NCBI RefSeq assembly: GCF_934924865.1
Contig: NZ_OW235315.1
Span: 1,984,001-2,048,000, forward strand
DNA: 64,000 nucleotides
Direction of reading: 5' to 3'
From: Tepidibacter aestuarii
GTDB taxonomy: Bacteria; Bacillota; Clostridia; Peptostreptococcales; Peptostreptococcaceae
The notes beneath the pieces were generated by a model. That model had not been told where the DNA came from, ran no database searches, and saw only the letters and a list, made by a program, of their open reading frames with translations. The number at the start of each line of letters is the position of its first letter. Position 1 is the first letter of the stretch. A program made the translations under genes and the position numbers. This document shows, piece after piece, positions 26,125-35,183 of this stretch.

Positions 26125-27579
26125 TTATAATTCACCATTCATTATTAGTAAGCTTGCCAAAACTTTTTCTTCAATAACTTCAATTGGCCATCCTAGAGAA
26201 TCTTTTATTTTCTTAATGTAATTCATAAGGTTTTCTGAGCATTTTTTTGCAGTTACAAATACCACAACACAGTTTTTAAATTCAATAAATGGCCTTACAA
26301 TTTGATATGAAACATCAACAGGGACCGTTTTGTTTGTTATTTCAACACCTGATTTAAAAGGCATGCACAAATAATATTTCTTACCTCGATACATAATAGG
26401 TACTTCCATGTCGGAAATCTCAAATGCACCATGAGGTTTGCATGATTCTCTTTGTAATATTCTTTCACTTACACCATTGATAGTTTTTGAAAACTTAACA
26501 CGTAATTCATCGTCTTTCATTTTTTTCAAATTATCTATATGATATTTTTCTACACTTTCAATATCAATTTTATTTAAATTAAAAACTTGGTTTATAAAAT
26601 CTTCTGTATCAATTCTGGTTATTTTTTCATATAGCCCAAGGTCAAAATATGACACCTCTTCATCCCTTAATTTAAAATAATTTGACAATACCCTTAAAAA
26701 CAATATTTTATCAAGAATATGCATTTCCTCAGCTTTTTCAGCAAAGTCATTAGATTTTAATTCAAAATATTGTTTAAACTTATCAATATCAATATTGTAT
26801 AAGCTTGTAAGTATTCTTAGTGATCCCCTTGCCCTCTCATTCATTATTTCATCAATATCAATAGATAAATCATAGTGTTCATTATTCATGTCTGAATAAT
26901 TCCATAACTGATTTTCAAGGAAATATTTTAACTGACAATTTGATTTGATAATTTCCTTCACTCTTTCTTTAGATATATATTTATCTAATTCATTACTCAA
27001 TAAACTCATTAAAGGAATAATTCTATCTCTATATTTACTCTTCCCTGCTTTATAATAAAGTGAAAGGGTTTGCATCATATTGCCAATACAATACATTGAC
27101 GGAATAAAATAATCCTCTAAGTTATTATTAATAACATATGAAAACGCCCAAGTACAATTTTTCATTCTTGAAAAGAAATAATCATCAGTAGATGAACCTA
27201 GGTCACTTTCACCTTTCATTATTGACCTAACACTAAGTAACATTGTCATAACATCTAAATTTATCTTATGAAACTGATTCTGGATTTTTTCAATATCACC
27301 ACTTTTGACTTTTTGATATGCATAATAAAAGCTAGAATAATAAAAAAGTGACTCTTCACTATAAACTTTATTAAAAATTTTTGACAAATCTCTTTTCAGG
27401 ATTACATTCTCGTGAGGCTCAATAAATTTATTCTCAAGTAAACTCTCAATCGATAAGTATGCTTCTGCTAATCTACTTCTAATAAACATATTTAAATTTT
27501 CATCATCAGCATACTTATTTACATATTCATGAACTGAGTTCGCAAGATGTTGAAATAAATATTTATACTCTTCTTTCAT
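26125..27579 (-). CDS. Partner protein of the nucleotidyltransferase; candidate new two-gene defence or toxin-antitoxin unit
   Basis: 484 residues, largely helical (HLANSVHEYVNKYADDENLN at the start), with a distinct C-terminal domain after GAFEISDMEVPIMYRGKKYY. In that domain VRPFIEFKNCVVVFVTAKKC is followed by IKKIKDSLGWPIEVIEEKVL, an alternating strand-helix pattern like a small Rossmann or restriction-type domain. No Walker or HNH motif. Its start overlaps the upstream nucleotidyltransferase gene by 17 bases, so the two are co-translated. MNT-HEPN toxin-antitoxin pairs have this logic (small nucleotidyltransferase plus helical partner), but this partner is far longer than a HEPN toxin and lacks an evident R(X4-6)H motif. 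Confidence 0.65.
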   Translation of the reverse strand: MKEEYKYLFQHLANSVHEYVNKYADDENLNMFIRSRLAEAYLSIESLLENKFIEPHENVILKRDLSKIFNKVYSEESLFYYSSFYYAYQKVKSGDIEKIQNQFHKINLDVMTMLLSVRSIMKGESDLGSSTDDYFFSRMKNCTWAFSYVINNNLEDYFIPSMYCIGNMMQTLSLYYKAGKSKYRDRIIPLMSLLSNELDKYISKERVKEIIKSNCQLKYFLENQLWNYSDMNNEHYDLSIDIDEIMNERARGSLRILTSLYNIDIDKFKQYFELKSNDFAEKAEEMHILDKILFLRVLSNYFKLRDEEVSYFDLGLYEKITRIDTEDFINQVFNLNKIDIESVEKYHIDNLKKMKDDELRVKFSKTINGVSERILQRESCKPHGAFEISDMEVPIMYRGKKYYLCMPFKSGVEITNKTVPVDVSYQIVRPFIEFKNCVVVFVTAKKCSENLMNYIKKIKDSLGWPIEVIEEKVLASLLIMNGEL

Positions 27580-27871
27580 ATAGCAACTCCCCCTTGATTA
27601 GAATATTAACACTAAATTGATTTGGCTTTTTTTGTAGTTTTTCAAATTCCTCACTAGTCAAACAAATCAAATCAAGTTTTCTTTTTGCCTTTACATATTT
27701 TTTTGTAACACTTAGCCTTTTAGGCATAAACATACTCTCAAAATCATTTGAAACTATTAGTAAATCTAAATCACTTAACTCTGATGATATAGTCCCATAA
27801 CGAATTATTTTCTCAATTTGTAGATGAACTATTAGTTCAGAATAATCTAAATCAGAATTTTCACCTATCAT
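27563..27871 (-). CDS. Minimal nucleotidyltransferase-like protein
   Basis: 102 residues. IIRYGTISSELSDLDLLIVS (22-41) is the nucleotidyltransferase helix-strand motif with catalytic Asp 34 and Asp 36; RKLDLICLT supplies the third Asp (67). The usual GSxxxG..S helix start is altered to GTISSELS, so nucleotide binding may be changed. Proteins of this size (MNT, AbiEii-related, DUF86 partners) modify RNA or a partner protein with nucleotides. It is the first gene of a pair and overlaps the 484-residue partner. A GGTGAACC motif lies about 64 bases upstream. Confidence 0.75.
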   Translation of the reverse strand: MIGENSDLDYSELIVHLQIEKIIRYGTISSELSDLDLLIVSNDFESMFMPKRLSVTKKYVKAKRKLDLICLTSEEFEKLQKKPNQFSVNILIKGELLYERRV

Positions 27872-27934
27872 AAATCCTCCCAGTTAGCTTTATTAATGTA
27901 TTTCAATGCCTATGATAAAAACTTAACTCCCCTA

Positions 27935-27952
27935 GTATATGGTTCACCATAC
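27935..27952 (-). repeat. GGTGAACC motif upstream of the nucleotidyltransferase pair
   Basis: GTATATGGTTCACCATAC on the plus strand, a near-perfect palindrome; the sense copy reads GTATGGTGAACCATATAC. Confidence 0.65.
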
Positions 27953-28277
27953 CCTAACTTTCCATTATTAGACATAATAAGTATCTACAATGCTATATCT
28001 ATAGGATTAATTGCTATTTTAAAAACCAAAATCTCATACTAAAAAATAATTGACAGATCAGTATATAGTATAAGATTTTCTAATTGGATCTTTTTGTATT
28101 TTCTTTTCATATTATATCATATTTTGGTAATATAAGTTAAATTCACAAAATACAATTACATAGTTTACAAATACATCATGTAAAAAAATAAAAAACATAA
28201 AGTTCCCTATAAATGGTACAAATGTCTTAATTTAAATATATCAAACGTACAATCGTGTCATATAATTGATATTTTAC

Positions 28278-28308
28278 TTGAAAATTTTTTTCTAGAATAT
28301 GGTATAAT
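28278..28308 (+). promoter_or_regulatory. Probable promoter of the Shedu gene
   Basis: TTGAAA is followed 19 bases later by TATAAT, preceded by TGG (extended -10). The spacing is long, but the extended -10 compensates. It lies 33 bases before the GTG start. Confidence 0.5.
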
Positions 28309-28341
28309 ATCATATAAAATAAATTGATTTTTTGAGGAGAA

Positions 28342-29360
28342 GTGTTTAAATTGAGCCATATATTAACTATGCAAGATTTTGCTATTATGTCTATAAAAAA
28401 GATTATGGAACTATATTTGGATCCCATGTATAAAAAGATAAAAAATAATCCAAATATACTATCTTCATTTTCTGGTTTTTTACTTAATCCAGAGAAAATA
28501 ATCTTTTATGTAGGTAAAACTCATTTAGCAATAGAATACGTTGGACCAGAAAAAATAACTAGTATAGAACCAGATTCTCAATTTGAAATTAAAATATTTG
28601 ACTATTCTCAATCTGATGAAAATTTTTTAGATAAAATAATTAGATTTAAAATGGTTTAAAAACTAGACACATTAAATGGATTGACTTTATTCCATTGAAA
28701 TATGACGATAGTGGAAGAGAAAATGATATTTTTAAAATTAATTTGTCTTTTTATGAAAAGCTAGTAGATCTTGACCTAAAATATATATATACCCTACCAA
28801 TTGAATATAAATATAAAAAGCTTGTTCAAATAAATAGATTTATAGAATTAATTGGGAATAAAGAAACTAGAGAAATTGATATTACAAAATTTTTATCAAG
28901 AAATGAAAATAAGTTTATCTTAACAATGGGATTTTTGTCAAAAGAAATTTATCCAGAATTAGCATGCAAATGGCAGAGTGAAGATATAAAAGATATCAGA
29001 CCAGATTTTTTTGTATTAAAACCAAATAATTATGCAGATATTGTTGAATTCAAATTACCTGACCTTAAAAGTAAATCAATAGTTGGAAAGCATAATAGAG
29101 AAGTATTTTCTGCTGAATTACAATCCTATATAGGTCAAACGAGAAAATATAAAACATATTTTGAAGATCCTAATAATAGAAAGTGGTTTGAAGAAAAGTA
29201 TGGTTTTAAAGTATTAAAACCTAAAAGAATACTTGTAGTTGGAAGACGATGGAATTTTTCTGATGATGTCTGGAAAGAAATACAAGCTGACTATTCAGAT
29301 TTTGAAATAATAACCTATGATGATTTAGTCGATGGAGTAACAGCTCAATTTTATATGTAA
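28342..29360 (+). pseudogene. Shedu-type protein (DUF4263 nuclease), split by a frameshift
   Basis: The first part (105 residues from a GTG at 28342, or a TTG three codons later, after GAGGAG) ends at the TAA at 28657. A one-base slip near GGTTTAAAAAC leads into the frame KTRHIKWIDFIPLKYDDSGR, which continues to 29360. The second part carries the DUF4263 core: DIRPDFFVLKPNNYADIVEF followed by KLPDL, then SAELQSYIGQTRKYKTYF and ILVVGRRW. This PD-(D/E)XK-type nuclease domain defines SduA of the single-gene Shedu defence system. Joined, the protein would be about 340 residues. The run TTTAAAAA makes a mutation or sequencing indel equally possible. A programmed slip is unlikely, because the zero-frame codon is a stop. 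Confidence 0.8.
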
Positions 29361-29498
29361 CTTTTTATATGAACTATCTTTATATGCTTTACGTAGCTAT
29401 CCAGTCAGTAGGTAAACCAAATACCACCAACCATTTTTAATAGTATATATATGAAAGCATAGTTAAAGCCTAGAGGATTTTCTCTAGACTTTATATAT
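29361..29498. other. Intergenic downstream of Shedu
   Basis: Contains CCTAGAGGATTTTCTCTAG near 29470, a small hairpin that could end the Shedu transcript. A weak resemblance to the palindrome loop at 29403-29425 was rejected. Confidence 0.4.
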
Positions 29499-29735
29499 TT
29501 AAAGTGCTTTTTGGCTTGCATTCTTTATGTTTGGACTTTTAGTATTTTTATATAAATATTCTATATTTGATTTTTCTTCTATTATATCTTTGAAGCTTTT
29601 TCCTTTATATTTTCCAAATTGAATAATTATATCTGGTACAATATCTATTATATCCTTATTTTTCTGTATGTTTTCTTTTTCTAATATATTTTTATTATTT
29701 TTTGAAAGTCTGATACTCTTATATCTTTTATTGAG
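29499..29735 (-). pseudogene. Decayed ORF with DUF3820-like tail
   Basis: A startless frame reads NKDIIDIVPDIIIQFGKYKG and then KSFKDIIEEKSNIEYLYKNT. The FGKYKGKSF..I....YL pattern is that of a short exonuclease-associated domain (DUF3820 / quorum-sensing-regulated type). No start codon; probably a fragment of a lost defence-island gene. Confidence 0.4.
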
Positions 29736-29759
29736 TTATACCCCCTTGGTTATATTAGT

Positions 29760-29945
29760 TTATGTAGCTTTTGATGTGTGTGATTTGAGCTCAATATAAA
29801 ATACATTACTAGATAAAGCCATAAATGCTTGAACATTAAACCTTTCGTATAATTTTATAAACCATCTACATACTTCTGCCAAATCACTATAATAAATTCT
29901 AATTTCAACTTCATCTATTAACACTACTAGCTCTTTGGCTTAAAT
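29760..29945 (-). pseudogene. Remnant of an OLD/AAA-type ATPase
   Basis: The frame AKELVVLIDEVEIRIYYSDL, continuing FNVQAFMALSSNVFYIELKS to a stop, resembles the Walker B plus switch segment of OLD-like ATPases (LIDEIE.HL......F..Q....THS). The His of the switch is lost. It lies just downstream of jetC and is probably debris of another defence gene. Confidence 0.4.
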
Positions 29946-29989
29946 TGCTGCTGACTTTATAAGTAATATATTTAACTTTCTGTTTTTTA

Positions 29990-32900
29990 TTACTCAATAT
30001 TTAAATGATCTAGTAAATTCATCTGCACAATCTCTTTTGCTTCTGTTTTTTCATTTCTTATTATATTAATATACTGACCTTTAGAGTTGATTTTTTGTTC
30101 TATTAATATATGTTTGTCAAATAATATTTGAGCTGAACTTGGAACATTATGAGCCACACATAATAGTTGCGCATTACTCTTATCAAGAAATCTTCTTACT
30201 GGTTCCCACAATTCAAGAGATGAAGCAGATGCAAATGGATTATCTAAAAATATAAATATATGAGATTTTGTTCTTTCTCTTATTTGTGTTACATTATTGT
30301 AGTATTTAATCATGGTAATTGCAAACATAACATAAGTAACATATCCTTGTCCAGAAGAAGCTGATAACCTTCCCCAATTATAGTATTTAGGCTTTCCTTC
30401 TTCTATTTTAAGAATTTTTATCTGTAATTTATCAAAATCTATACCAAAGTGAAGAAGATTCTTTATACTAAGTTTATTCTTAATATCTTTTTTAGTTAGA
30501 TCTTCACTTTGAACACGATTTGCCAAATCATAAATATATGATTTGATTCTATTTATTGCAATGTCCTGTTCAACTCTACATCCATCTTTTTCAGTTAAAT
30601 TAATAATAAAAGATGGTTTTGTATATTCTCCATATTTAAACTTTGAATAATCTGGTATTTTAGCAACTTCATTTAATATTGTTTCTAACATTCTATATAC
30701 TTGCATAGCAATTTCTTTATCAAGTTTTCCAATATTTTGTATTGATACTTCAATATTTTCAATTGTTGTATCTACATTCTTAATAGCTTGTTCTAAAAGA
30801 TTAACTAAAGAATTAATCTCATCTATTGAATTCTTTTTAAGCAAACTATGTTTTAACTTTTGTTTAACTTGTACGTTTATATTAAGTTTTTGAATATTCG
30901 ATTCTAGCTGTTTTATTCTAGTGTTAATTTTGTTCATACTTCGCTCGTATTCATTTTTCAATTTTTCATATTTATTATTCATCTCATTATAAATAATTTT
31001 ATCAACTGCACAAATAGAATCTGCCCAACTGAGCTGTCTTGCATGACAAAATCCTTCATACTTGTTGAATTCCGACTTTAAAACTTCTAGCTTTTCTTTC
31101 TTTTCTTTTTCTTTGGATATTAATTTCTTCATCTCTGATTCAATTCTACAAGTATTTTCTTTAGCTTCTTTTTTGATTGATTTAAGTTCTTCTTTATTTA
31201 ATTCATCAAATTTTTCATAGTAAACAGTTTTATTTTGTTCTTTATCCTTAAGTTGTTTTGAAATCATTTTTAAATCTGAATCAACATCATTTCTTTTTTC
31301 TTGTAGATTAGATTTAATATCTTCTAAATTCTTTAATTTAATTTCCATTGAAATAAATTCTTCATTTTTAATTTTTCCAATATAATTTTCACCATAAAGG
31401 ATTTCAAATCCAAATTCTTTAACCTTAAAGTTTTGTTTTATCTCATCCATATTTTCTTCAAGCTCTTTTTGCTTATTACATAAATCACCATAATTTTGAC
31501 TTTCTATATCATACTCTTCTCTTGCTTCTTTAAACCTATTAAACATTTCTTCAATATTGAAGCTTTCCAATGTAGCATATTCTGCATTTGTAAATTTATC
31601 AACTTTTTGAGCATATATATTTTTTTCATTGATATTATCATCTAGTCTTTTAATTATGTTCAATATATTTTCAATTTCTGATTCAACCAAAGAAATATTT
31701 GATTTGTTTGAAGTTAATTCTTTTTCATATTTAACTTTTATGTTTTTTTTCACACTTAATTCAACATAGATTTCATCAATTTTTTTTGTTATTTCTATTT
31801 TTTTAATTAATATTTCTTTTTTTATTTTTGCTTTATCTAAGGCGTCTTCTAATACTTCTTTTTTATCAATTTGATTTTGATTTTTAAATTTTAAATCTGT
31901 AATGCAATTTTCTTCAATAGTTATTTTATTTTTAATCGATACTATTTCCTCATTTAATTCGTTAATATTTTTTTCAAGTAATACAATATCATTTTTTGGA
32001 TATCTGGCAATATGTTGTGTTAAAATATTGATTTGATTCTCAAGAATATCCTCTTCTTCTGAAATTACTTGCATTAAACTTTCTATTTTTCTTATTTTTC
32101 TAGTTCTATCTTCAATTGCTACTTTCGAGTCTAGTAACGCCTTATAGTATTGTTTATTAGGGGTTAATAAATATATATTATCAAAAGTTAATTCATCTAA
32201 ATTATTAACCAATGATCTAGACATTAAAACCAAGTTTTCTTTAGCAATAGATAAATTCACTTGTTTTTTACCATTACGAACTAATTCATAGTCTTCATCA
32301 GATACTACTAAAATCTCAGGAAATCCTGGAAAAACACTTAATATATTTTCCACTTTTTCTTCTGTGTAGTTTTTTAATAATTCTGATCCAAATTCAGCAT
32401 ACTTCCAGTCTCCTTTTAAATAATTTAAAGCATCGTATTTTGATCTACTTCTTAAAAATCCATAATCTTCGAGTATATCTATTTCATCTTGTAAAATATG
32501 TTTATCATTATCCAATATTGATTTTTTTTCAGTATTATTCTTTAATTCTTGTTTCTTTTCTTTAATTACATCTTTAAAATCAGATTCATCTATCCCTACA
32601 TTAGATTTTACATTTTCTAAAGAGTCTAGATACTTATTCCAATATTCATTTTTTTCTTCAAGTTTTTCTTTCGTATTTTTAAAATTTTGGCTTAGTTTTG
32701 CTACTTCGATGTTTTTGCTTTCTATTTCATTTTTTATAGAATTTATATCCTTTTCAGTTTTATCTATCTTATATAATGTTTCATCTATAAATTTATCAAC
32801 TGCTTCGTATTCATCCGCATCAATTAATACTCCACTATAACAAGGATAATTTCTCAATTCTTGAATCAGTTTATTATTTTCATTACTTATCATATTAACT

Positions 32901-34393
32901 TCATCATCATAATTAATTATTTCACTTTCAGTGTTCTTAATCTGTGTTTTTAACTCTCCTCCTAATTCAATAAGTTTATCTTTATACTCATTTTTATCTT
33001 TTAGATCACTTTTTGATTTTTTCTTTTCATTTTTAAGCTCATCTAACGAATCTTTACAGAGTTTTAAAACTGTATTAGCATATTCCGAAACTGATTTTAG
33101 CTCATCATAATAAACATTTGTTAATTTTTCTAGTCTCTCATCAATTTTTATTTTATTTGATTCATATCTTTTATAGTCTATTATCTGATTAGTAGCTTCC
33201 AATCTTCGATATTGTGTTTTTATGTATTCTATTTCATCTATATTATCTTGTAATACCTTTTGCGCGTATTCAAGTTTTTCTTTAAATTCTAAATACTTTA
33301 ATCTTATTTCTCTTATTTCAATATTCTCAATTTCTTCCTTTAATTTGTCTAATAAATTATTTAACTCAATCTTTTTTGATTGTATACCTCTTATTGATTC
33401 TTCTTTATTATCTATTAAAACTTTATACATAGCAGTCTGCTTAGGATACTCTCTTAAATGATTATCAAAAGATATTAGCGCTCCTTTATTAGAATTAATA
33501 TACTCTATCAAATCAATTGTACTGTTTTTTAGTTTTTCATATTCTGACTTATCTGAATGGAAAGTATTAAGTTTGTTCAAGCTTTGTGATTTTTCATATA
33601 ATGATTCTGCCAACTGATGTGATTTGTTTATTTTCTCCACTTCCATAATGAAATTTCTTGAATCTAAAGCTTTTTCCGTATTAGGAATAATAAATGAACT
33701 CAAAAGTTCTCTAGGTGTTTTGCAATTTTCTTCGAAAAACTGTTTAATATAGTTTTCATCTTTATTTATTTCTTTTAATAATTCAAAAACTTCACTATTT
33801 ATACCATATTTCTTAAGTTCATTATAGTATGGTGTCTTTCTATTTTCAAAAACTGTAATAATGTACTTACGATTATGATTATCAGATCTCATTTTATTTT
33901 GAAGATACTTTTTTAAATCATCGTAACCACTTGCCTGAAATTTTCCAGACACTGTTTTTGATAAAGGTAATGTATCAATTGATAGATTATCCACCGCTAA
34001 GTTATCTCCAAAAATAATATAATTCATATACTTTAAACTACCTAACTCTTCATACGCTTCCTCATTGTCATCAATCCTAGGTTTTAGCATAGCTGTAAAT
34101 CCAAGATATATATTTCTAAACTGCATTCCCTCTACGGAAAAATGTGATATACAGTGAATCGCCGATCCCTTTTGCACATTATTAAATAGATTTATTATAG
34201 GGTTTTTATCAGAGAAATATGAGTTTGGAAGTATGGTTTGAAAAAGCATTTGGGCAGCAAGTGTCTTTCCCCCTCCATTTTTCATATCTATTAAAGTATT
34301 TTTACCATTTATTTTGAACCATTCATCTGTATATATAATATTATTATTATTTGCATGTATATTTACAAGTCTCATACCTTCAAGCGTTGACAT
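29990..34393 (-). CDS. jetC: Wadjet JetC, MukB/SMC-like ATPase
   Basis: 1467 residues from the ATG at 34393, where AGGTGAT forms the ribosome site; an in-frame ATG six codons earlier is weaker. The N-terminus has Walker A LIDMKNGGGKTLAAQML (about 31-47). About 1100 residues of coiled coil follow, with a hinge-like patch near FRSRSKYDALNYLKG (650-760). The C-terminal ATPase half contains GRLSASSGQGYVTYVMFAIT (signature) and HIFIFLDNPFASASSLELWE (Walker B, D-loop). JetC dimers extrude DNA loops together with JetA and JetB and deliver small closed circles to JetD for cutting. Overlap with jetB in the stop/start region indicates translational coupling. Confidence 0.9.
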   Translation of the reverse strand: MSTLEGMRLVNIHANNNNIIYTDEWFKINGKNTLIDMKNGGGKTLAAQMLFQTILPNSYFSDKNPIINLFNNVQKGSAIHCISHFSVEGMQFRNIYLGFTAMLKPRIDDNEEAYEELGSLKYMNYIIFGDNLAVDNLSIDTLPLSKTVSGKFQASGYDDLKKYLQNKMRSDNHNRKYIITVFENRKTPYYNELKKYGINSEVFELLKEINKDENYIKQFFEENCKTPRELLSSFIIPNTEKALDSRNFIMEVEKINKSHQLAESLYEKSQSLNKLNTFHSDKSEYEKLKNSTIDLIEYINSNKGALISFDNHLREYPKQTAMYKVLIDNKEESIRGIQSKKIELNNLLDKLKEEIENIEIREIRLKYLEFKEKLEYAQKVLQDNIDEIEYIKTQYRRLEATNQIIDYKRYESNKIKIDERLEKLTNVYYDELKSVSEYANTVLKLCKDSLDELKNEKKKSKSDLKDKNEYKDKLIELGGELKTQIKNTESEIINYDDEVNMISNENNKLIQELRNYPCYSGVLIDADEYEAVDKFIDETLYKIDKTEKDINSIKNEIESKNIEVAKLSQNFKNTKEKLEEKNEYWNKYLDSLENVKSNVGIDESDFKDVIKEKKQELKNNTEKKSILDNDKHILQDEIDILEDYGFLRSRSKYDALNYLKGDWKYAEFGSELLKNYTEEKVENILSVFPGFPEILVVSDEDYELVRNGKKQVNLSIAKENLVLMSRSLVNNLDELTFDNIYLLTPNKQYYKALLDSKVAIEDRTRKIRKIESLMQVISEEEDILENQINILTQHIARYPKNDIVLLEKNINELNEEIVSIKNKITIEENCITDLKFKNQNQIDKKEVLEDALDKAKIKKEILIKKIEITKKIDEIYVELSVKKNIKVKYEKELTSNKSNISLVESEIENILNIIKRLDDNINEKNIYAQKVDKFTNAEYATLESFNIEEMFNRFKEAREEYDIESQNYGDLCNKQKELEENMDEIKQNFKVKEFGFEILYGENYIGKIKNEEFISMEIKLKNLEDIKSNLQEKRNDVDSDLKMISKQLKDKEQNKTVYYEKFDELNKEELKSIKKEAKENTCRIESEMKKLISKEKEKKEKLEVLKSEFNKYEGFCHARQLSWADSICAVDKIIYNEMNNKYEKLKNEYERSMNKINTRIKQLESNIQKLNINVQVKQKLKHSLLKKNSIDEINSLVNLLEQAIKNVDTTIENIEVSIQNIGKLDKEIAMQVYRMLETILNEVAKIPDYSKFKYGEYTKPSFIINLTEKDGCRVEQDIAINRIKSYIYDLANRVQSEDLTKKDIKNKLSIKNLLHFGIDFDKLQIKILKIEEGKPKYYNWGRLSASSGQGYVTYVMFAITMIKYYNNVTQIRERTKSHIFIFLDNPFASASSLELWEPVRRFLDKSNAQLLCVAHNVPSSAQILFDKHILIEQKINSKGQYINIIRNEKTEAKEIVQMNLLDHLNIE

Positions 34394-34397
34394 TACA

Positions 34398-35183
34398 TCA
34401 CCTACTTTCATTAAGTTGAATCAAGTTTCCTTTTTCTCTTAAACCCTCTATATAATCATATATTTCATTTTGAATATATTCATTATTAAAAACATTGTGA
34501 ATTGTAGCTTTAAACCTATCTGTAACATATATATTTTTATCACTATTAAAATCCACACTCTTTATTAGGTTCTGATTCTCAAGAAATCTCAATGTTGTAT
34601 TTACAACTTGTATTTTTGACCTTTTACCATGTTCAAGTCTATTATCAATATCTGTTTTGTTCATCCTTATTCTTGGAAGCTCGGTCCATTTTTTCACCAC
34701 AACTTCAAAATTATATGACTGTTCATAACTAACCTCTTCAAGATTAGCTTTATTTCTTAAAACATCAATCTTATTATCAATAATCTCTATTAGTTTATTT
34801 ACCTTTAAAAAAGGAATTGCTGCAACTTCATTTGCTTCTGGAAAAAACTCTGTTACAATTGTTGCAATAATAAACAAACCGGTATACATATCTTCATTGT
34901 TAAAACCATTCCAAAGAGCCTTTTTCAACTCATCATTTGAATAACTAAATGTTCTGACTCCGGGTATAGGCGATACATAAAATCCCCCATATTTTTGGCT
35001 TAAATATAGACCTATATTTTGACATAGCTTTTCCAAGTCATTCAATATATCAATGTTATTTATAATTTCTTCATATAGTCTCGGTTCTTCTTTTCTATCA
35101 AGTTTTCCATTCTCAATTAAAACTTTTAGGCCTTTTCCTACAATATCTATCTTATCTATCAAACTTAACACCCCCAGTTTCAA
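34398..35183 (-). CDS. jetB: Wadjet JetB, MukE-like subunit
   Basis: 261 residues, mostly helical with winged-helix-like segments (LRFLENQNLIKSVDFNSDKN then IYVTDRFKATIHNVFNNEYI near the end). MukE-type KITE proteins have this size and sit between kleisin and SMC genes. The start overlaps the end of jetA by 32 bases and the end touches jetC. Assignment rests on position and size more than on a sharp motif. In the complex it bridges the JetA kleisin and the JetC heads. Confidence 0.8.
   Translation of the reverse strand: MKLGVLSLIDKIDIVGKGLKVLIENGKLDRKEEPRLYEEIINNIDILNDLEKLCQNIGLYLSQKYGGFYVSPIPGVRTFSYSNDELKKALWNGFNNEDMYTGLFIIATIVTEFFPEANEVAAIPFLKVNKLIEIIDNKIDVLRNKANLEEVSYEQSYNFEVVVKKWTELPRIRMNKTDIDNRLEHGKRSKIQVVNTTLRFLENQNLIKSVDFNSDKNIYVTDRFKATIHNVFNNEYIQNEIYDYIEGLREKGNLIQLNESR

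Larger units (their letters stand above)
27872..28341. other. Divergent intergenic region between the nucleotidyltransferase pair and Shedu
   Basis: Holds the motif at 27935 and the Shedu promoter near 28278-28308. No coding frame recognised. Confidence 0.5.

Noticed and set aside
28650..28665. Programmed -1 frameshift in Shedu
   Set aside because: The zero-frame codon at the slip site is TAA and no downstream pseudoknot or strong stem is visible.
29403..29425. CCAGTCAGTAGGTAAACCAA as a ninth palindrome copy
   Set aside because: Only the loop region resembles the family; arms and neighbouring blocks are absent.
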